64,000 nt of DNA, taken from positions 1 to 64,000 of the forward strand of contig NZ_JAJMLX010000001.1 of NCBI RefSeq assembly GCF_020991325.1. Direction: 5' to 3'. Under the pieces are notes generated by a model. That model saw only the letters and a program-made list of their open reading frames with translations, searched no databases and was not told the origin of the DNA. The position numbers and the translations under genes were made by a program. How positions within the stretch are numbered: the stretch's first letter is position 1; every line of letters begins with the position of its first letter. Source of the DNA: Bordetella petrii. Its GTDB lineage: Bacteria > Pseudomonadota > Gammaproteobacteria > Burkholderiales > Burkholderiaceae_B. Positions 42,366 to 51,606 of the stretch are shown here, one piece after another.

Positions 42366-44506
42366 GATGTTGCTTCCTTGGGCATTGTGGCGAACCGCAA
42401 GGGTTCGCCGGTTGTCACGATCAGTGCGTCCAGCGGCATGACACCCTGGCCCGCGGCCCCCAGCCAGACGGGATTGAGTTCCAGTTCCAGCAGCGTATCG
42501 GCATGGTGTTCGGCGAATGCGGACACCTTCAGGATCAAGTCCTCCAATGCCGCCAGGTCGCCGGGCGGCTGGCCCCGAACTCCGGCAAGGATGGCGGCGT
42601 TGCGGATTTCCGCCAGCAGGTTGCTGGCATCCTGGCGCCGCAGGGGAATCATCCGATGCGCAGTATCGCGCAGCGTTTCCACGAAAATTCCGCCCAGCCC
42701 GAAGGTCAGGACCAACCCAAAGGCCGGATCCCGGTGCACGCCCAGCAAGACTTCGTGCCCGCCGGCGGGCAGCATGGCCTCGACCAGCACGCCGTCGATA
42801 CGGGCCGTGGGCGCGGCGCGCGCCACGGCCTTGCAGATATCTTCGTACGCCTGGACGGCGTCGGTTTCGGAGCGGATATTCAAACGCACACCACCGCATT
42901 CGGTCTTGTGCGCGATATCGGCGCTGACGATTTTCATCACGACGGGAAAACCGATATGCGCCGCGATCGAGGCGGCCTGCTCCGGGCTGGCGGCGATTTC
43001 GTGACGGGGCATCGGCAAGCCCGCCTGTCGCAGCAGGGCCTTGGCTTGTGCCTCGCTCAGTTGATGCCTTGCAGTCGCCGGCTCGGCAGAAGCAGCGGTA
43101 GGCGCAAGGGAATTACCGGGCTGGGCAACGGCACCCGACGGCCAGATGCGCGACAGGGCGGCGATGGCCCCCGACACCGACAAGAATGGCTGCAGCCCAT
43201 GCTCTTCCAGCAGCTGAAACCCGTCTCCCATGCGGCGGCTCATCCATACCGGAATGATGGGGGTCCGGGTCAAGCGCGATACATCAATGATGGAGCGGGC
43301 GATGCTGTCGGTAACCGCTCCGTAATCCATGGGAATGGGGAACAGCACAGCACCAACGTTGGGATCGTCGCAAACCACCCTCAGGCATTCGCTGGCGGCA
43401 GCCTGGTCGCGCAGGATATCGGCGGTTGTATCGACCGGGTTGGCGATATTGGCGAAGCCGGGAAGCAACGACTGGAGACTGGCACGGGTGTGCTCCGCGA
43501 ACGCCGCCATGGGCAGGCCAGCCGTGCCTGCGATGTCGGTTGCCAACGCGGCCGTTCCGCCCGAAAAGGTATAGATGCACAAGCCGCTGCCAGGCTTGGG
43601 CGCCCCCACCGCCAGCAGCCGCGTCACCGCCAGCAGCTGGTCCAGGTCGTCGACCTCGATCGCGCCGAACTGCCGGAACACCGCGCTGTTGATCGCGGCG
43701 CTACCGGCGATTGAGGCGGTATGCGACTGAGCGGCGCGAACCCCAGCCTCGGAGTGGCCGATCTTCAGCACCACTACGGGTTTGCCGCGCTCGCGGGCCA
43801 GTTTCAGCGCCGCGACTAGGCGGCGGCCATCTTTGATACCTTCCATCAGCAGCCCGATGACACGGATCTGTGGGTCCTGGGCCATGCATGCGACGAAATC
43901 CGGGATTTCGAGATCGACTTCGTTGCCCGCGGAGAACCACAACCCCACCCCCTGTCCGTGGCTGAGCCCCTGCAGCAGGTTTCGCCCGAGCCCTCCGCCC
44001 TGCGTGGCGAGGCCGATAGCGCCGGCATTCAGGTCATGCTTGAAAGCCGGCGAGAATGTCATGCCGATGCAATCGCGGACATTGACGAAACCGGGACAAT
44101 TGGGCCCGTAGACATGCAGCCCGGTGTCACGGCAAAGTTGCGCGATGTCCTGCTCCAGGGCGCGGCCCGCCTCGCCGGCCTCGGAAAAGCCGGATGACAT
44201 GACAATGGCGTAAGGGATCCGGCGTTGCGCGCATTGGCGCAAGGTATCCAGCACGCGCGCGGCATTGACGATTACCAACGCGACGTCGATATCCCCTTCG
44301 GGAAGCGCTTCGATCGATGGCCAGCAGGGCTGGCCGTCGATTTCGCCGTACGCCGGATTGACGGCATACACATGGCCCGGAATACGCGAATGATGCCGTA
44401 GATTCTCGTACAGGCGGCCGCCCTGGCTGGTAGGACGCGGCGACGCCCCCACCACCGCCACATTGGCGGGCTTGATAAAACGCGAAAGGTCGGCGAAGGG
44501 CTTCAT
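42362..44506 (-). CDS. Acyl-CoA synthetase, ADP-forming (NDP-forming) fusion type
   Basis: This 714-residue enzyme joins the CoA-binding, ligase and ATP-grasp parts of the acetyl-CoA synthetase (ADP-forming) family. It begins with a CoA-binding Rossmann domain (VAVVGASPRPTSQGG), and has the phosphohistidine His262 in SHTASIAGS. A C-terminal ATP-grasp domain follows (VMKIVSADIAHKTECGGV). The ATG at 44,506 overlaps the MaoC gene by four bases, and the end overlaps the citryl-CoA lyase-like gene. It would activate a carboxylic acid to its CoA thioester, or run in reverse to make ATP. Confidence 0.9.
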   Translation of the reverse strand: MKPFADLSRFIKPANVAVVGASPRPTSQGGRLYENLRHHSRIPGHVYAVNPAYGEIDGQPCWPSIEALPEGDIDVALVIVNAARVLDTLRQCAQRRIPYAIVMSSGFSEAGEAGRALEQDIAQLCRDTGLHVYGPNCPGFVNVRDCIGMTFSPAFKHDLNAGAIGLATQGGGLGRNLLQGLSHGQGVGLWFSAGNEVDLEIPDFVACMAQDPQIRVIGLLMEGIKDGRRLVAALKLARERGKPVVVLKIGHSEAGVRAAQSHTASIAGSAAINSAVFRQFGAIEVDDLDQLLAVTRLLAVGAPKPGSGLCIYTFSGGTAALATDIAGTAGLPMAAFAEHTRASLQSLLPGFANIANPVDTTADILRDQAAASECLRVVCDDPNVGAVLFPIPMDYGAVTDSIARSIIDVSRLTRTPIIPVWMSRRMGDGFQLLEEHGLQPFLSVSGAIAALSRIWPSGAVAQPGNSLAPTAASAEPATARHQLSEAQAKALLRQAGLPMPRHEIAASPEQAASIAAHIGFPVVMKIVSADIAHKTECGGVRLNIRSETDAVQAYEDICKAVARAAPTARIDGVLVEAMLPAGGHEVLLGVHRDPAFGLVLTFGLGGIFVETLRDTAHRMIPLRRQDASNLLAEIRNAAILAGVRGQPPGDLAALEDLILKVSAFAEHHADTLLELELNPVWLGAAGQGVMPLDALIVTTGEPLRFATMPKEATS

Positions 44507-44979
44507 ACGGCGGCTCCGGCATCGCGCATCAGCATGGCGAAATCGGCCTGCACCACCACTTCGCCGCGCTGGTTGACCGCCTCGCGCCGGAAGACCACTT
44601 TGACCCTCCCGGGTTTGGCATCGTCCGCGCGGTCGATCACAGTGATCCTCGCATGTACCGTATCGCCGATAAAAGTGGGCTTGGGAAAGCGGCAATTCAG
44701 GTCGATCAGCGCAAGTACCAGGGGCTCCAGGCCCCGATAGGCCACGGCCTGGGTCGTCAGGCCGGACAGCACCGACAAGACCAGCAAGCCATGGGCAATA
44801 CGCTGGCCGAAGCGTGTGGACTTCGCATATTCGGCATCCACATGCAGGCGGTTGAAATCGCCCGACAGGCAGGCAAACTGGACGATGTCGGCCTCGGAAA
44901 TCGTGCGCCCGGCCGATTCGAACGCATAGCCTACATCGGGCAGCGTCGGCGCGGCGACCGGGGTCGAGGAAGAAGGCAT
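44503..44979 (-). CDS. MaoC-family (R)-specific enoyl-CoA hydratase
   Basis: The 158-residue single hot-dog protein has the hydratase-2 motif FACLSGDFNRLHVDAEYAK with catalytic Asp and His, followed by AHGLLVLSVLSG. It adds water to a trans-2-enoyl-CoA. It is coupled to the ADP-forming ligase by an ATGA overlap. It differs from the double hot-dog hydratase in the plus arm. Confidence 0.87.
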   Translation of the reverse strand: MPSSSTPVAAPTLPDVGYAFESAGRTISEADIVQFACLSGDFNRLHVDAEYAKSTRFGQRIAHGLLVLSVLSGLTTQAVAYRGLEPLVLALIDLNCRFPKPTFIGDTVHARITVIDRADDAKPGRVKVVFRREAVNQRGEVVVQADFAMLMRDAGAAV

Positions 44980-45021
44980 GGTGGTTGTCTCCGGTTCTTG
45001 ATATGGATTGCTGATAGCGCT

Positions 45022-45774
45022 TCAGCTCGAATAGCGCCCGCCCGTAACGTGCAGGGTTTCGCCGGTGATGAACCCGGCGCGCTCTGAAGCCAGGAACGCG
45101 ACCGCATCGGCAATGTCTTCCACTGCGCCCAGCCGCTGCACCGGCTGGCGGGCCAGGGCGTTGGCCTTGAGTGTTTCGTACGTGGACAACGCACGGATCA
45201 GGTCGGTTTCCACGAACCCGGGCGCGATCGCGTTCGCCGTGACATTGAACTTGCCCTGTTCATAGGCCAGGGCGCGCGTAAAGCCGATCAGCCCCGCCTT
45301 GGCGGCCGAGTAGTTGGTCTGGCCGGGGTTGCCCAGATGTGCCCGGGACGCGATATTGATCACCCTGCCCCAGCGCTTTTCCATCATGGAAGGCAGCGCG
45401 GCCTTGGTGCAGTAATAAGCCCCTTTCAGGATCGTATCCACCACGGCGTCCCAATCCGTTTCGGGCATTTTGGCCAGGTATTTGTCGCGCGTGAAGCCCG
45501 CATTGTTCACCAGGATGTCGATTGAACCGAACTCCGCCACGGCCTGGTCGGCCAGGGCTTGCACCTGCCCCTGGTCGCAGACATCGGCCACCACGCCCAG
45601 CGCCTGGCAGCCGGCTTGCCTGAGTTGGGCGGTGGCCGATTCGACCGCCTGCGGATTGATATCGGTGATGACCACCCGCGCGCCTTCGCGCGCCATGGCC
45701 AGCGCCGACGCGTAGCCAATGCCGCGCCCCGACCCCGTGACCAAAGCGACTTTTCCCGTAAGTTGCAAATCCAT
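45022..45774 (-). CDS. Short-chain dehydrogenase/reductase (FabG-like)
   Basis: The 250-residue SDR has the cofactor motif TGSGRGIG, NNAG at the middle, and the catalytic Ser-Tyr-Lys set in INIASRAHLGNPGQTNYSAAK. Asp38-type acidic residue in ITDINPQ suggests preference for NAD(H). It would oxidise a 3-hydroxyacyl-CoA or reduce the ketone. It is the first gene of the minus-strand arm, across a 190-base regulated promoter from the Bug genes. Confidence 0.88.
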   Translation of the reverse strand: MDLQLTGKVALVTGSGRGIGYASALAMAREGARVVITDINPQAVESATAQLRQAGCQALGVVADVCDQGQVQALADQAVAEFGSIDILVNNAGFTRDKYLAKMPETDWDAVVDTILKGAYYCTKAALPSMMEKRWGRVINIASRAHLGNPGQTNYSAAKAGLIGFTRALAYEQGKFNVTANAIAPGFVETDLIRALSTYETLKANALARQPVQRLGAVEDIADAVAFLASERAGFITGETLHVTGGRYSS

Positions 45775-45872
45775 TTTTTCCCCTTGAAAGCCTGACTGTC
45801 ATGGCCCTGCGGCCCGTGCCGGACCATCCGGCACTCAATTACGATATACGGAAGAAGTATACGTATTGCCGG

Positions 45873-45890
45873 ATTTCATTGCAATGAAAT
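45873..45890. promoter_or_regulatory. 18-bp perfect palindrome (operator) over a -35 element
   Basis: ATTTCATTGCAATGAAAT is a perfect palindrome in the divergent SDR/Bug intergenic region. It contains TTGCAA (45,879-45,884), spaced 18 bases from a perfect -10 box TATAAT at 45,903-45,908. A bound regulator would block RNA polymerase for the plus arm. The IclR proteins at 39,626 or 53,201 are candidates. The core ATTGCAAT also occurs in the operator-like site at 55,945. Confidence 0.7.
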
Positions 45891-45902
45891 TCGGTGTGTC
45901 GT

Positions 45903-45908
45903 TATAAT
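45903..45908 (+). promoter_or_regulatory. -10 element of the plus-arm promoter
   Basis: A perfect TATAAT follows an 18-base spacer from TTGCAA in the palindrome. It is about 57 bases before the first Bug gene, whose ATG is preceded by a strong AGGAGGTG site. Confidence 0.6.
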
Positions 45909-45964
45909 CTCCGACATGTCGTATTTATTGCGGCATGACACTTATAAAAAACAGGAGGTGACAC

Positions 45965-46930
45965 ATGTCAGTCGGGAAGTTGTTGTCCATGGCTGCAATC
46001 AGCCTGGCAATGGCGGGCACCCTGCCCGCCCATGCCCAGTACCCGGACAAGCCAGTCAAGGTCTACGTGGGATTCGCCCCCGGAGGCGCCACCGACCTGC
46101 TTGCCCGTTTCTATGCCGAACAGCTCTCGCGCAAGCTGGGTCAACCCTTCATCGTGGAAAATCGCCCCGGCGCCGGTGGCAACGTGGCCATCCAATCGCT
46201 GGCGCAGGCCAAGCCCGATGGCTACACCATTGCCATGGGGGCCAACTACATTGCCTCCAATGCGGCGCTCAAGCGCAATTCCTACGATTGGGACAAGGAT
46301 CTCGCCCCAATCGCCCTGATCGCCTCCACACCCAACATGCTGGTGGTGCCACCGGACTCGCCCTTCAAGAGCGTGGACGACATCATCCGGGCAGCCACCC
46401 AGCCGGATTCTTTCCTGACCTTCGGTTCCGCGGGAGTAGGTTCGTCCATCCACCTGTCCGGCGAGCTGTTCAAGGCCATGACCGGCGCCAAGCTGACACA
46501 TGTGCCCTACAAGGGGGTATCGCCAGCCGAAGTCGCATTGATGGGCGGGGATATCGACATGATGTTCGGCAGCGTGTCCACCGAAGTGCCCTTGGTGCAG
46601 GCCGGAAAACTCAGGATCCTGGCCGTGACCGGCCTGGAAAGGATGAAGGTCTTTCCGGACGTGCCCACCCTGGACGAGTCCGGGCTGAAGGGGTTCAACG
46701 TGGGCGCCTCGTACATGCTGGTGGCGCCCGCCAATGTGCCGGATGACGCCGTGCAGCGGCTGAGCCGGGCAGTGGCGGACATCAACGCGGGCGCCGAAGC
46801 CCCTGCTTATACCGAGCGCCTGTATGCATCGCCCATGCGTGGCGGGCCAGTGGAAGCAAAAGCCTTCCTGCGTTCGGAATTCGAGAAATGGAACAAGCTC
46901 GTCGCCGACAACGCCTTGAAGCTGGACTAG
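45965..46930 (+). CDS. Bug-family tripartite tricarboxylate transporter binding protein 1
   Basis: Bug proteins are periplasmic receptors that bind carboxylic acids and deliver them to TctAB-type permeases. The 321-residue precursor has a signal peptide (about 1-24), then YPDKPVKVYVGFAPGGATDLLARF, the family's N-terminal signature. PGAGGN and HVPYKG segments line the ligand site. No TctA or TctB gene is in the window. It opens the plus arm of the island. Confidence 0.9.
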   Translation: MSVGKLLSMAAISLAMAGTLPAHAQYPDKPVKVYVGFAPGGATDLLARFYAEQLSRKLGQPFIVENRPGAGGNVAIQSLAQAKPDGYTIAMGANYIASNAALKRNSYDWDKDLAPIALIASTPNMLVVPPDSPFKSVDDIIRAATQPDSFLTFGSAGVGSSIHLSGELFKAMTGAKLTHVPYKGVSPAEVALMGGDIDMMFGSVSTEVPLVQAGKLRILAVTGLERMKVFPDVPTLDESGLKGFNVGASYMLVAPANVPDDAVQRLSRAVADINAGAEAPAYTERLYASPMRGGPVEAKAFLRSEFEKWNKLVADNALKLD

Positions 46931-46950
46931 CCGCCGTGAAGGAGAACGAC

Positions 46951-47928
46951 ATGAGACTTCTGAAGAAAACCATCCTGGCCATGGGCATCTGCATGACGGC
47001 ACTGCTGGCGGCACCGGCACCGGCCGCCCCGGATTTCCCGTCCAAGCCGATACGCATCATCGCCCCCAGTTCCGCGGGGGGCATCCTGGACCTGACCAGC
47101 CGGCTGGTGGGCGAGCGGCTGTCCCGGCAACTGGGCAAACCCGTCGTGGTGGAGAACATGCCCGGCGGAGGCGGCATCATCGGCATGCAGGGCATGCTGA
47201 ACGCAGCTCCGGACGGCCATACCCTGGTGATGGGCAGCCTGGGCCCGAACGCCGCCAATTATTCGCTGTACAGCAAGTTGCCCTACAAGATGGACGACTT
47301 CGCCCCCGTGATCGGCGTCATTTCCATGCCCAGCGTGCTGGTCGTCAATCCCGCCCTGCCCGTGAAGGACCTGGACACGCTGCAGGCTTACGCCAAATCC
47401 CGGGACGGCGATATCGCGATGGCCATCTCCACCATGGGTGCTTCCAGCCACCTGATCGGCGAGGTGCTCAAGAGAGAGCTGGGCATATCCGCCATCAACG
47501 TGGTCTATAAGGGCGCGGCGCCTGCCATTACCGACCTGGTCGGCGGCCAGGTGGATTTCATGGTCGACAACATGATCACGGCCAAGCCCATGATCGAGTC
47601 CGGTCGACTGCGGGCGCTGGCGGTGTTCAGCAAGGAGCGCAGCCCGCTGATGCCCGACGTTCCCACCGTGGCCGAACTGGGCTATCCCCAATTGGCCGGC
47701 GGCACATGGCTGGGGTTGTTCGTGTCGGCCAAGACTCCCCCGGAACGCGTACAGCGCCTGAACGCAGCGTTGGAACAGGTACTGGCCGACCCCGGCGTGC
47801 GCGAGGCGCTGACCAAGCAAGGCGGGGACCCCATGGGCGGAACCAGCCAGGAATTCGACCGTTACGTGCACCAGGAAACCGAACGCTGGCGCGACGTCAT
47901 CCAGACTGCCGGCATCAAAGTGCAATAA
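46951..47928 (+). CDS. Bug-family tripartite tricarboxylate transporter binding protein 2
   Basis: This is a second Bug receptor of 325 residues with a signal peptide (about 1-25), FPSKPIRIIAPSSAGGILDLTSRL, and VYKGAAPAITDLVGGQVDFM. It differs clearly from its neighbour at 45,965, so the two probably bind different acids. The ATG at 46,951 has AAGGAG upstream; a longer frame overlaps the previous gene. It is 20 bases after Bug 1. Confidence 0.9.
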   Translation: MRLLKKTILAMGICMTALLAAPAPAAPDFPSKPIRIIAPSSAGGILDLTSRLVGERLSRQLGKPVVVENMPGGGGIIGMQGMLNAAPDGHTLVMGSLGPNAANYSLYSKLPYKMDDFAPVIGVISMPSVLVVNPALPVKDLDTLQAYAKSRDGDIAMAISTMGASSHLIGEVLKRELGISAINVVYKGAAPAITDLVGGQVDFMVDNMITAKPMIESGRLRALAVFSKERSPLMPDVPTVAELGYPQLAGGTWLGLFVSAKTPPERVQRLNAALEQVLADPGVREALTKQGGDPMGGTSQEFDRYVHQETERWRDVIQTAGIKVQ

Positions 47929-47969
47929 CCCGCGGCCCGCCGCAAGCCCTTGCAAAGGATCACGACTGT

Positions 47970-48827
47970 ATGGCCATTCAATACGAACGTTTGCGGAACT
48001 GGCGTTTCGATGACCGCACCGACCACTACAGCGCGCGGGACAGCATCCTGTATGCCCTGACACTGGGCTATGGCAGCCAGCCCACGGACGAAGACGACCT
48101 GCGCTTCGTGCACGAGCAGGATACCCTGGCGGTTCCCACCCGCCTGGCGGTAGTGGGAGCGCCTGGCGCATGGGCCACCCACCCCGATACCGGCATCGAC
48201 TGGGTGCGGCTGCTGCACGGCGAGCATCGCATGACGTTTCATGCGCCGGTACGGGCCGAGGCGGCGATCGTCAGCAAGACACGCGTCACGCACGTGGTCG
48301 ACAAAGGCGCCGACAAGGGTGCCCTGGTCGTCACCGCTCGCGAGATCTCCGATGCAGCCGGCGGCCAACCGCTGGCCACGATCGAGCATGTGTCGTTCTG
48401 CCGGGCCGATGGAGGATTCGGCCCCGGCGACGAACCGCTACCCGCCCTTCCGGCCACCCCGGACGGACCGCCCGACCATGTCGTGCCGGTGCCCAGCCTG
48501 CCGCAGGCCGCGCTGCTTTACCGCTTGAACGGCGACCTGAATCCCATTCACGCCCTACCGGCGATGGCGGCCAAAGCCGGATTCGATCGCCCCATCCTGC
48601 ATGGACTGTGCACATACGGCATGGCGGCCCGGGCGCTTATCAAGACCTGGTGCCCGGTCGAGCCCGCCCGGATGCGCAGCTTCGCCGTCCGTTTCTCGGC
48701 GCCCATGTATCCCGGCGAGACCCTGCGGGTCGAAACCTGGCGCCGAGGCGCGTCGGTGCATTTCCGGGCGGTGGCGCACGAGCGCGGCGCAGTGGTGCTG
48801 AACAACGGCGTCGCCATCATCGATTGA
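47970..48827 (+). CDS. Double hot-dog MaoC-type enoyl-CoA hydratase
   Basis: The 285-residue protein is organised as two hot-dog domains like the hydratase-2 part of peroxisomal multifunctional enzyme. The C-terminal domain has the catalytic motif LYRLNGDLNPIHALPAMAAKAGF, then HGLCTYG. It would hydrate a trans-2-enoyl-CoA, giving the 3-hydroxyacyl-CoA that a retro-aldolase could cleave. It is followed after 19 bases by the acyl-CoA synthetase. Confidence 0.85.
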   Translation: MAIQYERLRNWRFDDRTDHYSARDSILYALTLGYGSQPTDEDDLRFVHEQDTLAVPTRLAVVGAPGAWATHPDTGIDWVRLLHGEHRMTFHAPVRAEAAIVSKTRVTHVVDKGADKGALVVTAREISDAAGGQPLATIEHVSFCRADGGFGPGDEPLPALPATPDGPPDHVVPVPSLPQAALLYRLNGDLNPIHALPAMAAKAGFDRPILHGLCTYGMAARALIKTWCPVEPARMRSFAVRFSAPMYPGETLRVETWRRGASVHFRAVAHERGAVVLNNGVAIID

Positions 48828-48846
48828 ACACTGGGGGGAAACCTGC

Positions 48847-50388
48847 ATGACACCTATCGAACGCCATGCGCTCGACATGCCCGAACGCATCGCCTATCGC
48901 CTCACTCCATCGGGATACGCCGTGACATGGGCCGAGCTGGAACGGCGCACCCGCCAATGCGCCGCCGCGCTGCTCGCCGCCGGGCTCAAGACGGGCGATT
49001 CCATCGCGGTATTCATGGAGAACCATCCCTATTACTTCGAGATCCTGTGCGCGGCGCATCGCATCGGCCTTTACTATGTGACGGTGAGCCGGCATCTCAA
49101 GCGGGACGAAGTGCAATACATCGTGGACGACTCCGATGCCAGGGTACTGTTCTGCTCGCGCTATACCCTGCAGGAAGTCTCGTATGACGCCTTCCGCGAA
49201 CGGGGCACGGCATGCGTCATCATGGATGACGAGCGAGCAGGATTCGAGCACTACCCCGACTGGATCGGCCGCTTTCCTGCCGACGCGCCCCTGCCCGAAA
49301 CGCCCGAGGGCACGGATTTCTGCTATTCGTCCGGCACCACGGGTGTGCCCAAGGGCATCAGGCGTCCGCTGGCGACCGCCAATGGTTTCTTTCGCGCCGA
49401 CACATCGGCCCGCAGCGCCTGGAAGGCGTTCGACCAGGATACTGTCTACCTGTCCACGGCGCCGTTCTACCACACCGCGCCGGTGCGCTGGAACATGGCG
49501 GTGCTGCGCGCCGGCGGCATGTGCGTCATGATGGAAAAGTTCGATCCGGAACAGGCCTTGCGCGCCATCCAGGAGCATCGCATTACGCATTCGCAATGGG
49601 TGCCGACCATGTTCATCCGCCTGCTGCGGTTGCCCGAGGCCTTGCGCCATGCCTACGACTTGGGCTCGCTGCGCTACGCGGTGCATGCCGCCGCGCCCTG
49701 CCCGGTCGAGGCCAAGGAAGCCATGATCGCCTGGTGGGGCCCCATCCTGTATGAGTACTACAGCGGCACCGAACTGGTGGGCCGGACTTCCCTGGATTCG
49801 CACGAATGGCTGCGGCACAAAGGCTCCGTGGGCATTCCCGAATTCGGCAAAGTGCATATCGTGGACGAAAACGGCCAGGAACTCGGGCCACGCCAACCGG
49901 GCATCATCTACTTTTCCGGGGGCGGCAGCTTCCAGTATCACAACGATCCCGAGAAAACCCGCAACGCCTACAACGGGCGCGGATGGGCCACCTACGGAGA
50001 CGTCGGCTACCTGGACGAAGAAGGCTTCCTGTACCTGACCGACCGCCTGTCCAACACCATCGTGTCCGGCGGAGTGAACATCTACCCGCAAGAAGCCGAA
50101 AACCGCCTGGCGCTGCACCCGGCGGTACACGACGTCGCGGTCATCGGTGTGCCCAATGAAGAATTCGGCGAAGAAGTCAAGGCAGTGGTGCAACTGGTCG
50201 ACCCGACACGGGCCAGTGATGCGTTGGCCAATGAATTGATTGCCCATTGCCGGGCACAGCTGTCGCATATCAAGTGCCCGCGCAGCATCAATTTCGTTAC
50301 CGACATGCCGCGCACCGAATCGGGCAAGTTGCTCAAGCGCCTGGTCAAGCAACGGTACTGGCCCCAAGACATCGGCATCGCGCATTGA
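48847..50388 (+). CDS. AMP-forming acyl-CoA synthetase
   Basis: This ANL-superfamily ligase activates a carboxylic acid with ATP and CoA. The 513 residues have the phosphate loop YSSGTTGVPKG (160-170), the YYSGTE adenylate motif, the core YGDVGYLDEEGFLYLTDR, and a C-terminal lysine region (RTESGKLLKRLVK). Substrate is not readable; context suggests a branched or alicyclic acid. A short gap and a clean ATG (48,847) mark the start. Confidence 0.9.
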   Translation: MTPIERHALDMPERIAYRLTPSGYAVTWAELERRTRQCAAALLAAGLKTGDSIAVFMENHPYYFEILCAAHRIGLYYVTVSRHLKRDEVQYIVDDSDARVLFCSRYTLQEVSYDAFRERGTACVIMDDERAGFEHYPDWIGRFPADAPLPETPEGTDFCYSSGTTGVPKGIRRPLATANGFFRADTSARSAWKAFDQDTVYLSTAPFYHTAPVRWNMAVLRAGGMCVMMEKFDPEQALRAIQEHRITHSQWVPTMFIRLLRLPEALRHAYDLGSLRYAVHAAAPCPVEAKEAMIAWWGPILYEYYSGTELVGRTSLDSHEWLRHKGSVGIPEFGKVHIVDENGQELGPRQPGIIYFSGGGSFQYHNDPEKTRNAYNGRGWATYGDVGYLDEEGFLYLTDRLSNTIVSGGVNIYPQEAENRLALHPAVHDVAVIGVPNEEFGEEVKAVVQLVDPTRASDALANELIAHCRAQLSHIKCPRSINFVTDMPRTESGKLLKRLVKQRYWPQDIGIAH

Positions 50389-50413
50389 TTCGCCACGATC
50401 GAAAGGAACAACC

Positions 50414-51571
50414 ATGGTGGACACACAAGCCGACACGCATCGGCGGCAAGGGTTTTCGGCCGAGCACGAGCAGTTTCGCGCGACCATCGCGCGCTTCATC
50501 CAGGACGAGATCGCGCCTTCGCATGCGCAGTGGGAGGCCGATGGGCAAGTGCCCCGCGACCTGTGGCGCAAGGCAGGCCGGATAGGCATGCTGCTTACCA
50601 ATATCCCCGACGAATATGGCGGCGGCGGCGGGGACTTCCTATACACCGTGGTCGTGCTGGAAGAAATAGCCACTTCCCTGTCCAGCGGCATCACCGGCTT
50701 CACGACGCACTCTGATATCGTGGCCCCGTATCTGCTCAACTTCGGCACTGAAGCGCAGAAACATGCATTTCTGCCGGGCATGGCGCAGGGCGAGATCGTC
50801 GGCGCCATCGCCATGACCGAACCGGGCGCGGGCAGCGACCTGAAGGCCATCCGCAGCACGGCACGGAAAACCGCCCATGGGTACCTGATCAACGGCCAGA
50901 AGACCTTCATCACCAACGGCCTGCATGCGGACCGCGTGATGGTCGTGGCCAAGACCGACCCCGCGGCGGGCGCGCGCGGCATCAGCCTGTTCTGGGTGGA
51001 TACCGCCACACCGGGTTTCAAGCGCGGACGCCTGCTGGACAAGGTGGGGCAAAAGGCGCAGGACACTTGCGAGTTGTTTTTCGAAGACATGGAAGTGCCC
51101 GCAGACACCTTGCTGGGCGAAGCGGGACGGGGCTTCGGTTACCTGATGAAGGAACTCGTCCGGGAACGGCTGATGATCGCGGTGCGCTGCGCCGCCGCGC
51201 TGGAGGCGGCATTGGACTGGACCATCGCCTATACCAAGGAAAGGCGCGCGTTCGACAAGGCGCTGATCGACAACCAGCACATCCGCTTCAAGCTGGCCGA
51301 CATCAAGGCACTGGCGGCCGCCACCCGCGCCTTTGTCGACAGTTGCATCCAGCGCTACATGGAAAGCACGCTGGACGCCGCGAGCGCGGCAATGGCCAAG
51401 CTCTGGGCCACCGAAGCCACCCGGGCCATCGACGATCTTCTGCAATTCCACGGCGGCTACGGCTACATGCGCGAATACCCCATCGGCCGCGCCTACACCG
51501 ACGTGCGGCCCAACCGGATCTACGGCGGTTCTTCCGAGATCATGCGCGAGCTGATCGCCCGGTCGCTGTAA
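50414..51571 (+). CDS. Acyl-CoA dehydrogenase (LCAD/IVD-type active site)
   Basis: The 385-residue FAD enzyme has AIAMTEPGAGSDLKAI and the C-terminal RIYGGSSEIMRELIARSL. The usual C-terminal catalytic glutamate is glycine here. Glu251 in LVRERLMIA occupies the alternative position used by long-chain and isovaleryl-CoA dehydrogenases. This suggests a branched or bulky acyl substrate. The ATG at 50,414 has AAAGGAA upstream. Confidence 0.9.
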   Translation: MVDTQADTHRRQGFSAEHEQFRATIARFIQDEIAPSHAQWEADGQVPRDLWRKAGRIGMLLTNIPDEYGGGGGDFLYTVVVLEEIATSLSSGITGFTTHSDIVAPYLLNFGTEAQKHAFLPGMAQGEIVGAIAMTEPGAGSDLKAIRSTARKTAHGYLINGQKTFITNGLHADRVMVVAKTDPAAGARGISLFWVDTATPGFKRGRLLDKVGQKAQDTCELFFEDMEVPADTLLGEAGRGFGYLMKELVRERLMIAVRCAAALEAALDWTIAYTKERRAFDKALIDNQHIRFKLADIKALAAATRAFVDSCIQRYMESTLDAASAAMAKLWATEATRAIDDLLQFHGGYGYMREYPIGRAYTDVRPNRIYGGSSEIMRELIARSL

Positions 51572-51606
51572 ACACCGCCCCCTTTCATCAACTCGGAAAG
51601 CTACAC

